Source of the DNA: Litorimonas sp947503715
Lineage (GTDB): Bacteria > Pseudomonadota > Alphaproteobacteria > Caulobacterales > Maricaulaceae
Assembly (NCBI RefSeq): GCF_050271975.1
Contig: NZ_CP189850.1
Span: 2,666,001-2,730,000 of the forward strand
Reading direction: 5' to 3'
Length of the DNA stretch: 64,000 nucleotides
This document shows positions 32,370 through 41,517 of this stretch, piece by piece. Under the pieces are notes generated by a model that searched no databases, was not told the DNA's origin, and saw nothing but the letters and a program-made list of their open reading frames with translations. The position numbers and the translations under genes were made by a program. How positions within the stretch are numbered: position 1 is the stretch's first letter; every line of letters begins with the position of its first letter.

Positions 32370-33605
32370 ATGCGCTTTTCAATGAAATCCGCCCTCGCGG
32401 CCCTACTACTGACAACAGCTACGCCCGCTATTGCCTCCGCGCAGAGCGCCCCGCACGGCATTGCTGCTGTGGTAAATTCCGACATCGTGACAATCCACGA
32501 CCTGCGCCAACGGGTCCTGTTCATGCTCGCCACGACGGGTGCGGAAACGGATGAAGCGACGCTACAACGCCTGCAAACACAGGCCTTGCGTAACTTAGTC
32601 GATGAGCATTTGCAGATGCAGGAATCGGCCAAATATGAGCAGACGATTTCAGATGAGGAAGTTAATCAACGTGTCGCGCAACTCCTCTCGCGGAATGGTG
32701 CCGACCCACGTGAGTTGATTGCCAATCTCTCTGCCGCAGGGGTATCGATTGAAACGCTCCGTGATCAGGTCCGATCCGAGGTGGCTTGGCAACGAATCGT
32801 CAACGGTCTCTACGGCTCCCGTATTCGCATTTCCGATGCGCAGATTGACGAAACACTCAACCAAATCACAGCCAACGCGTCCAAGCCGAATTACCGCGTC
32901 GCAGAAATCTATATCGAAGCCTCGCCGGATATTGGCGGCATGGACGGTGCGATGGAAGGCGCCAATGCCATGATCACGCAAATTCAGGGCGGCGCCCCCT
33001 TTCCGCTCCTCGCACAGCAATTTTCCAGTGCCGCCTCTGCTGCTCGGGGTGGGGATGTCGGTTGGGTCCGCCAAGGTGAGTTACGACCTGAGATTGACGA
33101 GGTTATCCAACAGATGGAACCCGGCAGTGTTTCCCGACCAATCCAAGTTCCGGGCGGCGTTTATGTTGTCGCGCTCGTCGAAACCCGCATTTCCGAAGCA
33201 GACACGCTCTACAAGCTAAAGCAGGTCACTGTGACAGACGAATTTGAGACAGCGAAATCCCGCCTCATCGAACTGCGTGACGTCGTCACCAGCTGCGACT
33301 CGCTGGAAGAAGATGTTGCAAATTTTGAGAATACGGAAGCCGCCGATATGGGTGAGTTAAAAGCCTCCGAGATCAGTGACGAAATCGCCGCTACGCTGGA
33401 GAAGACGGATGTAGGCGCGCTGTCTGATGCATTTGAACGTCCTGACGGCGCGACATCCATCATGGTCTGTGAGCGGCAGGCAACGGGATCTGACATTCCA
33501 ACACGTGACGCCATTGAAGATCGCCTGCTCGATCAGCAACTCGCACAGGCCTCCAAACGTGCTCTGCGCGATCTTCGCCGTCAGGCGACGCTCGTCGTTC
33601 GCTAA
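32370..33605 (+). CDS. surA: SurA-like periplasmic peptidyl-prolyl isomerase/chaperone
   Basis: SurA escorts outer-membrane proteins to the BAM complex. The 411-residue protein has a signal peptide ending PAIASAQ, the N-terminal chaperone segment AVVNSDIVTIHDLRQRVLFM, and a parvulin domain around residues 180-290 (FPLLAQQFSSAASAARGGDV, GWVRQGEL, GGVYVVALVETR). A less conserved C-terminal region resembles a degenerate second parvulin domain. ATG 32370 was chosen because it directly starts the signal peptide. It precedes pdxA by 11 bases, the order found across proteobacteria. Confidence 0.88.
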   Translation: MRFSMKSALAALLLTTATPAIASAQSAPHGIAAVVNSDIVTIHDLRQRVLFMLATTGAETDEATLQRLQTQALRNLVDEHLQMQESAKYEQTISDEEVNQRVAQLLSRNGADPRELIANLSAAGVSIETLRDQVRSEVAWQRIVNGLYGSRIRISDAQIDETLNQITANASKPNYRVAEIYIEASPDIGGMDGAMEGANAMITQIQGGAPFPLLAQQFSSAASAARGGDVGWVRQGELRPEIDEVIQQMEPGSVSRPIQVPGGVYVVALVETRISEADTLYKLKQVTVTDEFETAKSRLIELRDVVTSCDSLEEDVANFENTEAADMGELKASEISDEIAATLEKTDVGALSDAFERPDGATSIMVCERQATGSDIPTRDAIEDRLLDQQLAQASKRALRDLRRQATLVVR

Positions 33606-33616
33606 ATCCTGATCTG

Positions 33617-34600
33617 ATGCACCCATTTGCTCTTACAATGGGTGACCCTGCGGGGATTGGCCCTGAGATAACGGTCAAAGCCTGGGAGGCTTTGCGCGGG
33701 CATTCTGAACACGCCTTTGCGGTCATCGCACCGCCCGCGATATTTGCGAACACGCCACATACGGTCATCTCTGCGATTTCAGAGGCTGCAAATATCTTTG
33801 AAGAGACACTTCCCGTTCTCGCCGTTGAGGGCGACATCGCAACGCCCGGGCAACCCGATAAAGCCCATGCCCGCACCGTTATTCAAAGCATTGAACGCGC
33901 CGTTGATCTCTGCCTGAACGGTCAGGCCTCGGCGGTCATCACTAACCCGATTGCAAAACACCTGCTCTACGAAGCTGGATTTGAGTTTCCCGGACATACT
34001 GAATTTCTAGGCCATCTCGGAAAAGGACACGAAACGCCTTACACCAAAGGCCCGGTCATGATGTTAGCCGCACAGGATTTGCGGGTTGGCATTGTCACAG
34101 TTCATGTTCCGCTTCGGGACGCGGTTGAACAAGTCTCAGAGGAATCCATCCTCCGCACGGCCCGCGTCATGTTGGGCGCGCTGAAAACTGATTTCGGGAT
34201 TGCAAATCCGCACCTCGCCCTAGCCGGTCTAAATCCGCATGCGGGTGAAGGTGGGGCACTAGGCCGAGAAGAGATTGAGATCATTAATCCGGCAGCAGAA
34301 AAGCTTCGCAGGGAAGGCCATGACGTCACCGACGCCCAGCCCGCTGACACACTTTTCCACGCTGAAGCACGTCAGGGCTATGACGCCGTGCTCGCAATGT
34401 ATCACGATCAGGGCCTAATTCCCGTCAAGACATTGGATTTCCACGGCGGCGTGAACATCACACTCGGCCTACCCTTCGTGCGGACCAGCCCGGATCACGG
34501 CACGGCCTTTGATATTGCAGGAAAAGGCATTGCCCGCCCGGACAGCCTGATCGCGGCCATCCGCAGAGCCAGAGAGATCGCGACCCATCGTTATGGATAA
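33617..34600 (+). CDS. pdxA: 4-hydroxythreonine-4-phosphate dehydrogenase
   Basis: PdxA oxidises 4-phospho-hydroxy-L-threonine in DXP-dependent vitamin B6 synthesis. The 327-residue protein begins FALTMGDPAGIGPEI, has the substrate segment FPGHTEFLG, the metal-binding His region TVHVPLRDAVEQV, GLNPHAGEGGALGREE and HDQGLIPVKTLDF, then LPFVRTSPDHGTAFDIAGKG. All match the family. The gene sits between surA and rsmA, and its end overlaps the rsmA start by eight bases. Confidence 0.95.
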   Translation: MHPFALTMGDPAGIGPEITVKAWEALRGHSEHAFAVIAPPAIFANTPHTVISAISEAANIFEETLPVLAVEGDIATPGQPDKAHARTVIQSIERAVDLCLNGQASAVITNPIAKHLLYEAGFEFPGHTEFLGHLGKGHETPYTKGPVMMLAAQDLRVGIVTVHVPLRDAVEQVSEESILRTARVMLGALKTDFGIANPHLALAGLNPHAGEGGALGREEIEIINPAAEKLRREGHDVTDAQPADTLFHAEARQGYDAVLAMYHDQGLIPVKTLDFHGGVNITLGLPFVRTSPDHGTAFDIAGKGIARPDSLIAAIRRAREIATHRYG

Positions 34601-35441
34601 TAGGAACGGGATTGCGGGTCTGCCCACTCTGGCGGAAACCGTGCGCGCACATGATCTTGGCGCGAACAAGAAACTGGGTCAGCATTTCCTGCTGGATATG
34701 AACCTGACGGATAAAATCGCACGTTTGGCTGAACCGTTGGACGGCGTGTCAGTCGCAGAAATCGGTCCCGGTCCGGGCGGTCTGACGCGGGCCTTACTTC
34801 TACGCGGGGCATCAAAAGTCGTCGCGATTGAAATGGATCAACGGTTTATCCCGGCCCTCGCAGAGATCGGTGATCGGGCGGAAGGTCGTCTGGAAATCGC
34901 GCAGGGCGATGCGCTGAAATATGATATTGCGGCGAACCTTCCTGCGCCGCGAAAAATTGTCGCCAACCTGCCCTATAATGTAGGGACAAAAATGCTGATC
35001 GATTGGGTCACGGCCTCCCCGATCTTCTGGGAGCAGATGGTTCTCATGTTCCAATTGGAAGTCGCCCAGCGCGTTGTCGCACAGCCCGGAGAAAATCATT
35101 ACGGACGTCTGGCGGTCCTCTGCCAATCGGTCGCGCATTGCCGTCTGGCCTTTGAAGTTCCCGCCCGCGCATTCACGCCGCCGCCGAAAGTGGATAGCGC
35201 AGTCGTCGTGCTTGAACCTCTGGATGCCCCCTTCCCCGATCTAAAAACATTGGGACGTGTTACACAAGCCGCCTTTGGCCAGCGCCGTAAAATGTTGCGC
35301 CGTTCCCTCAGGTCTCTCGCAGAGCAAAATAATCTGGTTCTGGAAGACTGGCTCACGCTTGCGGGTGTTGATCCGAAAGCCCGTCCGGAAACCCTGCCAA
35401 TCTCCGCATTTCAAGCGCTGGCCGGAATGATTAGCGCATAA
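34593..35441 (+). CDS. rsmA: 16S rRNA (adenine-1518/1519-N6)-dimethyltransferase
   Basis: RsmA (KsgA) dimethylates two adenines near the 3' end of 16S rRNA. The 282-residue protein has the family start KKLGQHFLLDMNLTDKIA, the SAM-binding VAEIGPGPGGLTRALL, the catalytic NLPYNVGTKML, and FTPPPKVDSAVV. Its ATG lies eight bases inside the end of pdxA, so translation is coupled. The 3' end overlaps a convergent membrane protein gene by 11 bases. Confidence 0.96.
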   Translation: MDNRNGIAGLPTLAETVRAHDLGANKKLGQHFLLDMNLTDKIARLAEPLDGVSVAEIGPGPGGLTRALLLRGASKVVAIEMDQRFIPALAEIGDRAEGRLEIAQGDALKYDIAANLPAPRKIVANLPYNVGTKMLIDWVTASPIFWEQMVLMFQLEVAQRVVAQPGENHYGRLAVLCQSVAHCRLAFEVPARAFTPPPKVDSAVVVLEPLDAPFPDLKTLGRVTQAAFGQRRKMLRRSLRSLAEQNNLVLEDWLTLAGVDPKARPETLPISAFQALAGMISA

Positions 35442-36216
35442 AACTGAGCGCGGAACTCATCTCGTCGGGTGTGAGTTGCAGCGCAAGCCCCACCTTCTTT
35501 AGACGCGCAAGCGTGGCATCATCCAGATTATGTGTGGCACGGGCAAGGTTACAAAGCTCACCAAAAAGAGCCTGGCCCATCCGACTGCTGCCATTCACCG
35601 ACCGCCAATAGCGATGAACGATCCGTTTTGGATTCCCTCGTCGCCCCGTCTCTGCGGCGATTTTCAGAAAAGCTTTCCTGCGATATCCTGTTCCTAAACG
35701 AAGCGAAGATTCAATATGTGTCACGGTCCGCGCATTCCGGTTTTCAAAGGCGTAGAAAGATAGCCGAACCAACGACTCAGTCTTCAAGTCTAGTTCATTC
35801 GTGAGATAAGGCGTGGATGTTCCGACGAGTGTCCCCGTGGCAACTTTTGGACGGGCACCCTGAACGGCGGAGCGTTGCCCCGCGCGGGCTTCTCTTGTAG
35901 GGGCGGAATTAGGACTGAACCGGACCCAAAGCGAATGGATATGCCCTTCATGCCAGACCTGATAGAGGATTGCGATCACCGCACCTAATACAACCCAGCC
36001 GGTTTGGAACTCCAGTGAGGTCACGATCAGGTTCTGCGCCATCTTTAAAACGCCCATTGCATTATCAGATCGCAAGGCCGTTATGACCGCCATGAAGAAC
36101 AAAATAACCGCAGACCGGACCAGAATACGGTCTAGACGTGGGTCATCACCAAAGGCATCAACGGCAACAGCCGCACCTCCAAACCCCATGATTATGGCGA
36201 AGCAAATCTCCAACAT
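35431..36216 (-). CDS. Membrane protein with TerB-like C-terminal domain
   Basis: I do not recognise a named family. The 261-residue protein has N-terminal hydrophobic segments (LEICFAIIMGFGGAAVAVDA, SAVILFFMAVITALR, TGWVVLGAVIAILYQVW), then a basic linker, then a helical domain. Its last 45 residues (GELCNLARATHNLDDATLAR, LGLALQLTPDEMSSAL) look like a TerB/DjlA-type helical domain, without any J domain. It lies between convergent rsmA and co-directional gmk, at the head-to-tail border of two core operons. A membrane-linked chaperone partner is possible but unproven. Confidence 0.6.
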   Translation of the reverse strand: MLEICFAIIMGFGGAAVAVDAFGDDPRLDRILVRSAVILFFMAVITALRSDNAMGVLKMAQNLIVTSLEFQTGWVVLGAVIAILYQVWHEGHIHSLWVRFSPNSAPTREARAGQRSAVQGARPKVATGTLVGTSTPYLTNELDLKTESLVRLSFYAFENRNARTVTHIESSLRLGTGYRRKAFLKIAAETGRRGNPKRIVHRYWRSVNGSSRMGQALFGELCNLARATHNLDDATLARLKKVGLALQLTPDEMSSALSFMR

Positions 36217-36266
36217 TCGATAGCCTTAACCCTAAGGCGTTCGAATTTTATTAAAAACCCAAGATT

Positions 36267-36914
36267 CTATCCGCCAGAAATCAGGCTTTTAACAAACCCA
36301 CCCAGCCACATTTGACGGCGGCGGCGCATGCGCTCTGACGCTACAATTGTTTTCAGCTCAGCTAAGGCCGTGTCGACATCTTCATTGACGATCACATAGT
36401 CATATTCCGCCCAATGACTGATCTCATTCTCGGACTTGCTCATCCGCTTGGCAATCACCTCATCGCTATCTTGCGCGCGTGTGCGGAGACGCTGTTCCAA
36501 CTCGCGCATATTGGGCGGCAGAATGAAGATTTTGACGAGATCATCGGCGGCCGCCTGCGTTAATTGCTGTGCGCCCTGCCAATCAATATCAAAGATAACA
36601 TCGCGACCTTGCGACAGCGCATTTTCGACAGGTGTGCGCGGCGTCGCATAGTAATTATCGAAGACTTTAGCATGCTCGAGAAATTCACCCTCAGCTTCCC
36701 AAGATGCGAACTTATCCTTGGAGACAAAGAAATAGTCGACGCCGTCCTGCTCGCCCGGTCTTGGTGCGCGGGTTGTGGCGGATACGCTCATCGCCATATC
36801 AGGATTGTCGACAAGGAGGCGACGGGTCAGAGTCGTCTTTCCCGCCCCGCTTGGCGAAGACAGGACAACCATCAGACCGCGACGGTCCTGTTTTAACTCT
36901 TCCAACGCGCTCAT
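36267..36914 (-). CDS. gmk: Guanylate kinase
   Basis: Gmk phosphorylates GMP to GDP. The 215-residue protein has the P-loop SSPSGAGKTTLTRRLL, the GMP-binding block SVSATTRAPRPGEQDGVDYF, the conserved NYYATPRTPVE, and FDIDWQGAQQL. The ATG at 36914 overlaps the mltG stop as TAATG, which fits translational coupling; the frame opened at 36950 would overlap mltG by 37 bases. The 15 residues before the P-loop are a common small extension. It is the last gene of the fab-mltG-gmk run. Confidence 0.95.
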   Translation of the reverse strand: MSALEELKQDRRGLMVVLSSPSGAGKTTLTRRLLVDNPDMAMSVSATTRAPRPGEQDGVDYFFVSKDKFASWEAEGEFLEHAKVFDNYYATPRTPVENALSQGRDVIFDIDWQGAQQLTQAAADDLVKIFILPPNMRELEQRLRTRAQDSDEVIAKRMSKSENEISHWAEYDYVIVNEDVDTALAELKTIVASERMRRRRQMWLGGFVKSLISGG

Positions 36915-37948
36915 TAACGAAGCCCTCGTTCTCTCTGGATTTTCCGCCATTTCGCCACATTGCGCTCATGCTCACGTAATGTCTTGGCAAAGGCATGCCC
37001 GCCCGTTCCGTCTGCCACGAAAAAGAGCGCATCCGTCTCAGACGGATTTAAGACCGCGAGGATGGCATCGCGGCCTGGATTACAAATCGGCGTCTTGGGT
37101 AGCGCCGGAATTTGGTATGTATTCCAATCCGTCCGGCGGTCAATTTCAGAGCGGCGAATGCGACGACCGAGCGCTTCACCCTGCGTGATACCGTAAATAA
37201 TGGTGGGATCAGATTGCAGCTTCATCCCCTTGCGCAGACGGTTTGTGAACACGCCCGCGACCATGCCGCGCTCCATGCCGATACCCGTTTCTTTCTCGAC
37301 AACAGAGGCAAGAATGATCGCCTCTTCTTTTGTCTTCACGGGAATGGTCGGGTCACGTTTTTCCCAAGCTTCGTCTAATAATTGTGTCCGGGCCAATGCC
37401 ATTTTTTGGAGGAGTTGAGACTGCGTCATCCCGCGGGGTGTAAGATAGGTTTCGGGGAGGAGCGTGCCTTCCGCTGGAATGGCCGGATCATCGTCCACCA
37501 ATGTCGAAACACTATCCAAAGATCGGACAATCATAGCTGAGGTCAAACCCTCTGCTGCTGTGAACGGATAGAGAATGGCTTTACCATCCGCTAATACATC
37601 ATAAATCGCAGACATGGACGAATTTTGTTCAATGCCAAATTCGCCAGCTTTGAAGTTTGCTTCATTTCCACGAAGCTTCGTCACAAGCTTGAATAGAAAA
37701 GCGTCCTCAATGAAACCTTCATCTTCAAGTTTATCAGCGATAGTGGAGAGACCAGCACCTTTCGGAACTTGGAAGATACCTTTTTCAATTTCAGTACCCC
37801 GCTCATATTTATAATTAATCGCGGCATATCCGGCGAGTACAACCCCTCCGAAAAAAGTGAGTAGGGCCGCAATAGCCATGAGGGTCAACGCACGTTTATC
37901 ACGTTTGCGAAGCTTCTGCGGTGGCTGTTTATCTGTCTCGGCGGTCAC
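36914..37948 (-). CDS. mltG: Endolytic murein transglycosylase MltG
   Basis: MltG cleaves nascent peptidoglycan strands within the chain and limits glycan length. The 344-residue protein has a cytoplasmic basic N-terminus, one transmembrane segment (ALTLMAIAALLTFFGGVVLA), a LysM-like region, and the YceG catalytic domain. That domain contains GTLLPETY, ASVVEKETG with the catalytic Glu, SDPTIIYG and the IPALPKTPICNPG signature. It lies between fabF and gmk; the fab-pabC/mltG neighbourhood is widespread in proteobacteria. Confidence 0.95.
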   Translation of the reverse strand: MTAETDKQPPQKLRKRDKRALTLMAIAALLTFFGGVVLAGYAAINYKYERGTEIEKGIFQVPKGAGLSTIADKLEDEGFIEDAFLFKLVTKLRGNEANFKAGEFGIEQNSSMSAIYDVLADGKAILYPFTAAEGLTSAMIVRSLDSVSTLVDDDPAIPAEGTLLPETYLTPRGMTQSQLLQKMALARTQLLDEAWEKRDPTIPVKTKEEAIILASVVEKETGIGMERGMVAGVFTNRLRKGMKLQSDPTIIYGITQGEALGRRIRRSEIDRRTDWNTYQIPALPKTPICNPGRDAILAVLNPSETDALFFVADGTGGHAFAKTLREHERNVAKWRKIQRERGLR

Positions 37949-37954
37949 GCCTGA

Positions 37955-39238
37955 CTATTCCGGCTGTTTGAAAATCAACGCCGCATTTGTCCCACCAAAC
38001 CCGAAGGAGTTCGACATGACAGCTTTGCCCTTAAACGGCACGGCTTTATGCGGACAAAGATCAACATCCGTGTCGACAGAAGGATCATCCAAATTGAGGG
38101 TCGGCGGAGCCATTTTATCCCGTAAAGCCAAGATGGAAAAGATCGCCTCAATCGCACCAGCAGCCCCCAGAAGATGACCCGTCGCGGATTTGGTCGACGA
38201 CATTTTCACATGAGGGGCATGGTCGCCGACAAGACGTTCCACAGCGCGGACTTCCAACTCATCGCCCATCGGAGTCGAGGTACCGTGCGCATTGACATAG
38301 CCAATATCAGACGGCTCAAGGCCGGATTTTTTCAACGCCATGCGCATGGCGCGGTAACCACCTTCACCCTCGGGTGCGGGGCTGGTAATATGATAGGCAT
38401 CGCCGGACAAACCATACCCGACGAGCTCGGCGTAAATATTTGCCCCGCGCGCTTTCGCGCTCTCATAATCTTCAAGTATGACGACACCGGCACCTTCGCC
38501 CATCAGGAAGCCATCACGCCCTGTATCATAAGGGCGGGACGCTTTTTCAGGCTCATCATTATAGCCTGTCGTCATCGCGCGGCAGGCGACAAAGCAACCA
38601 ATACCAAGTCGCGTGATAGACGCTTCACCGCCACCCGCAACCATCATATCTGCATCGCCGCAGGCAATAATCCGCGCCGCATCACCAATGGCATGCGCGC
38701 CCGTGGCACAGGCCGTCGCAACCGCGCTGTTAGGACCCTTGAGACCGTGGCGCATTGAAACCTGTCCGGAGGACAGATTGACCAACATGGACGGAATCAC
38801 AAAAGGTGAGATGCGTCTTGGGCCGCGCTCATGGAGCAGAATGGACGCATCATAGGTCGTTTGTAGCCCACCAATGCCGGATCCGAGTATCACGCCCGCG
38901 CGTTCGGCCTGTTCCGTTGATTGGGCCTGCCAACCGGAATCGGCAATCGCTTCGTCAGCGGCGGTGATGGAATAGAGAATAAAATCGTCAATGCGCTTGC
39001 GGTCTCGCGCGCTCATGACGGCATCAGGGTCAAAGACACCCGGCATGTCAGGGGTTCCGCCTGCGCGACCATCCACCCGAGGGATGACAGCAGCGACCTT
39101 GCACGCAAGATCGCTGACATCGAAATGTTCAATACGGGACGCTCCGGATTTCCCGGCGATTATGTTGTCCCATGCGGTTTCAACGCCGCAGCCGACGGGG
39201 GAAACGAGACCTAAGCCTGTAACGACAACCCGACGCAT
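37955..39238 (-). CDS. fabF: 3-oxoacyl-ACP synthase II
   Basis: FabF elongates acyl-ACP by Claisen condensation with malonyl-ACP. The 427-residue protein has the catalytic Cys in ATACATGAHAIGDA near residue 173, the two His in NAHGTSTPMGD and KSATGHLLGAAGAIE, and the C-terminal NSFGFGGTNAALIF. It sits 12 bases downstream of acpP, the classical order. Length and start (MRRVVVTGLGLVSPVG) are typical. Confidence 0.96.
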   Translation of the reverse strand: MRRVVVTGLGLVSPVGCGVETAWDNIIAGKSGASRIEHFDVSDLACKVAAVIPRVDGRAGGTPDMPGVFDPDAVMSARDRKRIDDFILYSITAADEAIADSGWQAQSTEQAERAGVILGSGIGGLQTTYDASILLHERGPRRISPFVIPSMLVNLSSGQVSMRHGLKGPNSAVATACATGAHAIGDAARIIACGDADMMVAGGGEASITRLGIGCFVACRAMTTGYNDEPEKASRPYDTGRDGFLMGEGAGVVILEDYESAKARGANIYAELVGYGLSGDAYHITSPAPEGEGGYRAMRMALKKSGLEPSDIGYVNAHGTSTPMGDELEVRAVERLVGDHAPHVKMSSTKSATGHLLGAAGAIEAIFSILALRDKMAPPTLNLDDPSVDTDVDLCPHKAVPFKGKAVMSNSFGFGGTNAALIFKQPE

Positions 39239-39250
39239 AGAGAAATAACC

Positions 39251-39487
39251 TTAGCCGGTTTTCTCTGAGATGAACTTCACAGCATCGCCAACCGTTTGAA
39301 TGTGCTCTGCCGCATCATCCGGGATTTCGATGTCGAATTCTTCTTCAAATGCCATGACGAGTTCGACAGTGTCGAGGGAGTCGGCTCCGAGATCATCGAT
39401 GAAGTGAGCCTTATCGGTCACTTTTGCTTCTTCGGCGTCGAGATGCTCAACAACCATCTTCTTCACGCGTTCGAGTACGTCTGACAT
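39251..39487 (-). CDS. acpP: Acyl carrier protein
   Basis: AcpP carries growing acyl chains on a phosphopantetheine arm. The 78-residue acidic protein has the attachment Ser in DDLGADSLDTVELVM and the typical EEEFDIEIPDDAA helix. The ATG at 39487 is preceded by AAAGGAA at the right distance; the longer open frame has no such signal. It lies between fabG and fabF, with a 167-base gap towards fabG that probably holds its own promoter. Confidence 0.97.
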   Translation of the reverse strand: MSDVLERVKKMVVEHLDAEEAKVTDKAHFIDDLGADSLDTVELVMAFEEEFDIEIPDDAAEHIQTVGDAVKFISEKTG

Positions 39488-39654
39488 ATATATTCCTTTA
39501 GTCATAGACGGAGATAATTTTCCGTCGGTTACTGGCGAGAGATGGGACAATCCGTCCCGATTTCAACCCCTCATCCACGTCAGAGCGCGGCCTAGCATAG
39601 GGAAATCGACGTGCCTAGGAGATTCGCGCCTGTGATACAGACACGGAAACCGCC

Positions 39655-40395
39655 CTAAATCATCGCCATACCACCGTTAATGTGAAGCGTCTGACCCGTA
39701 ACGTAAGCCCCTTCATCGGATGCGAGATAAACCGCACCTGCCGCAATATCCGCACCCTCGCCTAATTTAGCCGCCGGGATACGTGAGAGAGTCGCGTCTT
39801 TCTGCCCGTCTGTTAGCGCATCTGTCATGGGCGATCGAATGAAACCGGGCGCGATACAGTTCACCGTAATGCCGCGCGAGGCGACTTCTTGCGCGAGGGA
39901 CTTGGAGAAGCCGATCATGCCCGCCTTAGATGCTGCATAATTCGTCTGTCCCGGGTTGCCCGTCACTCCAACAATAGAGGTAATTCCGATAATACGACCG
40001 GACCGCGCCTTCATCATCGGGCGCAGGCAGGCCTTGGACAGACGGAAATAGGATTCGAGATTAATCTTAATAACATCATCAAAGTCAGCCTGCTTCATCC
40101 GCATCAGGAGGCCGTCCCGCGTGATGCCCGCATTCGCGACCAGAATTTCGACAGAGCCACCCAACGCGTCTGCCGCTTGTCCGGGCAGCGCATCAACGGC
40201 GTCCCCATCTGAGAGATTACAAGGCGTGACATAAGCCCGTTCACCAAGCTCCGCCGCCAACGCCTCCAATTTCTCCGCCCGCGTGCCGGAGAGCGCGACA
40301 TGCGCGCCGCGTGCGTGAAAAGCCCGCGCGATTTCACCGCCCAGCCCGCCTGTTGCACCTGTCACAAGTGCGCGTTTTCCTGTCAAATCGAACAT
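39655..40395 (-). CDS. fabG: 3-oxoacyl-ACP reductase
   Basis: FabG reduces 3-oxoacyl-ACP with NADPH. The 246-residue short-chain dehydrogenase has the cofactor motif VTGATGGLGGEIARAF, NAGITRDGLLMRM, the catalytic Ser in IIGITSIVG, and Tyr-Lys in TNYAASKAGMIGFS. The C-terminal YVTGQTLHINGGMAMI is the FabG signature. It follows fabD by five bases, so fabD-fabG are co-transcribed. Confidence 0.96.
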   Translation of the reverse strand: MFDLTGKRALVTGATGGLGGEIARAFHARGAHVALSGTRAEKLEALAAELGERAYVTPCNLSDGDAVDALPGQAADALGGSVEILVANAGITRDGLLMRMKQADFDDVIKINLESYFRLSKACLRPMMKARSGRIIGITSIVGVTGNPGQTNYAASKAGMIGFSKSLAQEVASRGITVNCIAPGFIRSPMTDALTDGQKDATLSRIPAAKLGEGADIAAGAVYLASDEGAYVTGQTLHINGGMAMI

Positions 40396-40400
40396 GTTCT

Positions 40401-41348
40401 CTACCCTTTAATCTCTTTTGCAAACGCTTTGAGCGCGTCCGGTGTATCCAATTGATTGCCACTGACACCCTTGACGATACGGCGGAGCATGACCGTGAGG
40501 ACTTTGCCGCAGCCCGGTTCGGCGAATGTGTCGACACTGCCATCTCCGGCCATCCACTCAATGCTCTCGCGCCAACGTACACGCCCCGTGACTTGTTTGA
40601 CGAGATCTTCGCGGAGGTCATCCGGATCAGAAATGGGGCGCGCCTGAATATTATTCACGACCGGCACGAGCGGTGGGAGGATACAGGCTTCGGCCAGTGC
40701 GCCCTCCATCGCGTCCGCTGCCGGTTTCATCAGGTCGCAATGGAACGGCGCGGACACATTCAACATCATCGCCTTTTTCACGCCCGCATCGCGCGCGGCT
40801 TGAGCGGCAGCCTCAACGGCGGCGACTTCACCGGAGAGCACGATCTGTCCCGTCGCATTATCATTGGCGATTTGAACAATGCCTTTTTCAGAGCCAACAG
40901 CGCAGGCGGCCTCGGCGTCTTCGACACTCGCACCGAGCAAGGCTGCCATCGCGCCTGCACCTACGGGAACAGCGGATTGCATTGCATTGCCACGAATGCG
41001 CAGCAGCTTCGCCGTGTCCTCAATCGTGAGGGATCCAGCCGCTGCGAGGGCACTATATTCGCCTAAACTATGACCCGCCACGAATTTTGCGTCTGTGATG
41101 TTTACACCGAACTCCGCATCTAACGCCGCCATCGCCGCGAGAGAGCAGGCCATCAGAGCGGGTTGCGTGTTTGCCGTGAGAGTGAGTTCATCGACTTCTC
41201 CCGTCCACATCAGGTCTGACAGTTTCTGCTCCAGTGCTGTATCAACACGGTCAAAAACCTCTCGCGCGGCGGGAAAAGCGTCTGCAAGCGCTTGACCCAT
41301 GCCGACAAACTGACTGCCCTGTCCTGGAAAAATGAATGCAAATGCCAT
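40401..41348 (-). CDS. fabD: Malonyl-CoA:ACP transacylase
   Basis: FabD loads malonyl onto ACP. The 315-residue protein has the N-terminal FIFPGQGSQFVGMG, the nucleophile motif GHSLGEYSALAAAG near residue 95, the Arg-containing RGNAMQSAVPVGAGAMAALL, and the His in SAPFHCDLMKPAA. It heads the minus-strand fatty-acid synthesis run. The 169-base divergent gap towards the coiled-coil gene contains a CtrA-type box that may influence either direction. Confidence 0.96.
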   Translation of the reverse strand: MAFAFIFPGQGSQFVGMGQALADAFPAAREVFDRVDTALEQKLSDLMWTGEVDELTLTANTQPALMACSLAAMAALDAEFGVNITDAKFVAGHSLGEYSALAAAGSLTIEDTAKLLRIRGNAMQSAVPVGAGAMAALLGASVEDAEAACAVGSEKGIVQIANDNATGQIVLSGEVAAVEAAAQAARDAGVKKAMMLNVSAPFHCDLMKPAADAMEGALAEACILPPLVPVVNNIQARPISDPDDLREDLVKQVTGRVRWRESIEWMAGDGSVDTFAEPGCGKVLTVMLRRIVKGVSGNQLDTPDALKAFAKEIKG

Positions 41349-41446
41349 TACGGTCTCGTCCTTTTCAGATTCTGTGACAGGCTAGGCGATTGATTGAACA
41401 GGTCAATGCGCAAAAGAGAGCGTTTTGTGAACGTTTAGGTTAAGCT

Positions 41447-41461
41447 TTAACACGTCGTTAA
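41447..41461 (+). promoter_or_regulatory. CtrA-type binding site (TTAA-N7-TTAA)
   Basis: TTAA at 41447-41450 and TTAA at 41458-41461 are separated by exactly seven bases (CACGTCG), the full CtrA recognition pattern. It lies 56 bases before the ATG of the coiled-coil protein gene, in the gap shared with fabD. Further TTAA motifs flank it (41440-41443, 41471-41474). In Caulobacter-like bacteria CtrA controls polarity and division genes, so this is a candidate cell-cycle link. Confidence 0.6.
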
Positions 41462-41517
41462 CCAAGATTAATTAACGCCAGACCATGGGTGATACACGAA
41501 TCGAGGGTTGTCGTTAG

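Noticed and set aside
40311..41066. Open frame of 251 codons antisense to fabG and fabD
   Set aside because: It crosses two conserved genes on the other strand and shows no family signature.
41440..41474. Additional TTAA pairs around the CtrA site as further full boxes
   Set aside because: Their spacings are three and six bases rather than seven, so only one exact site is claimed.
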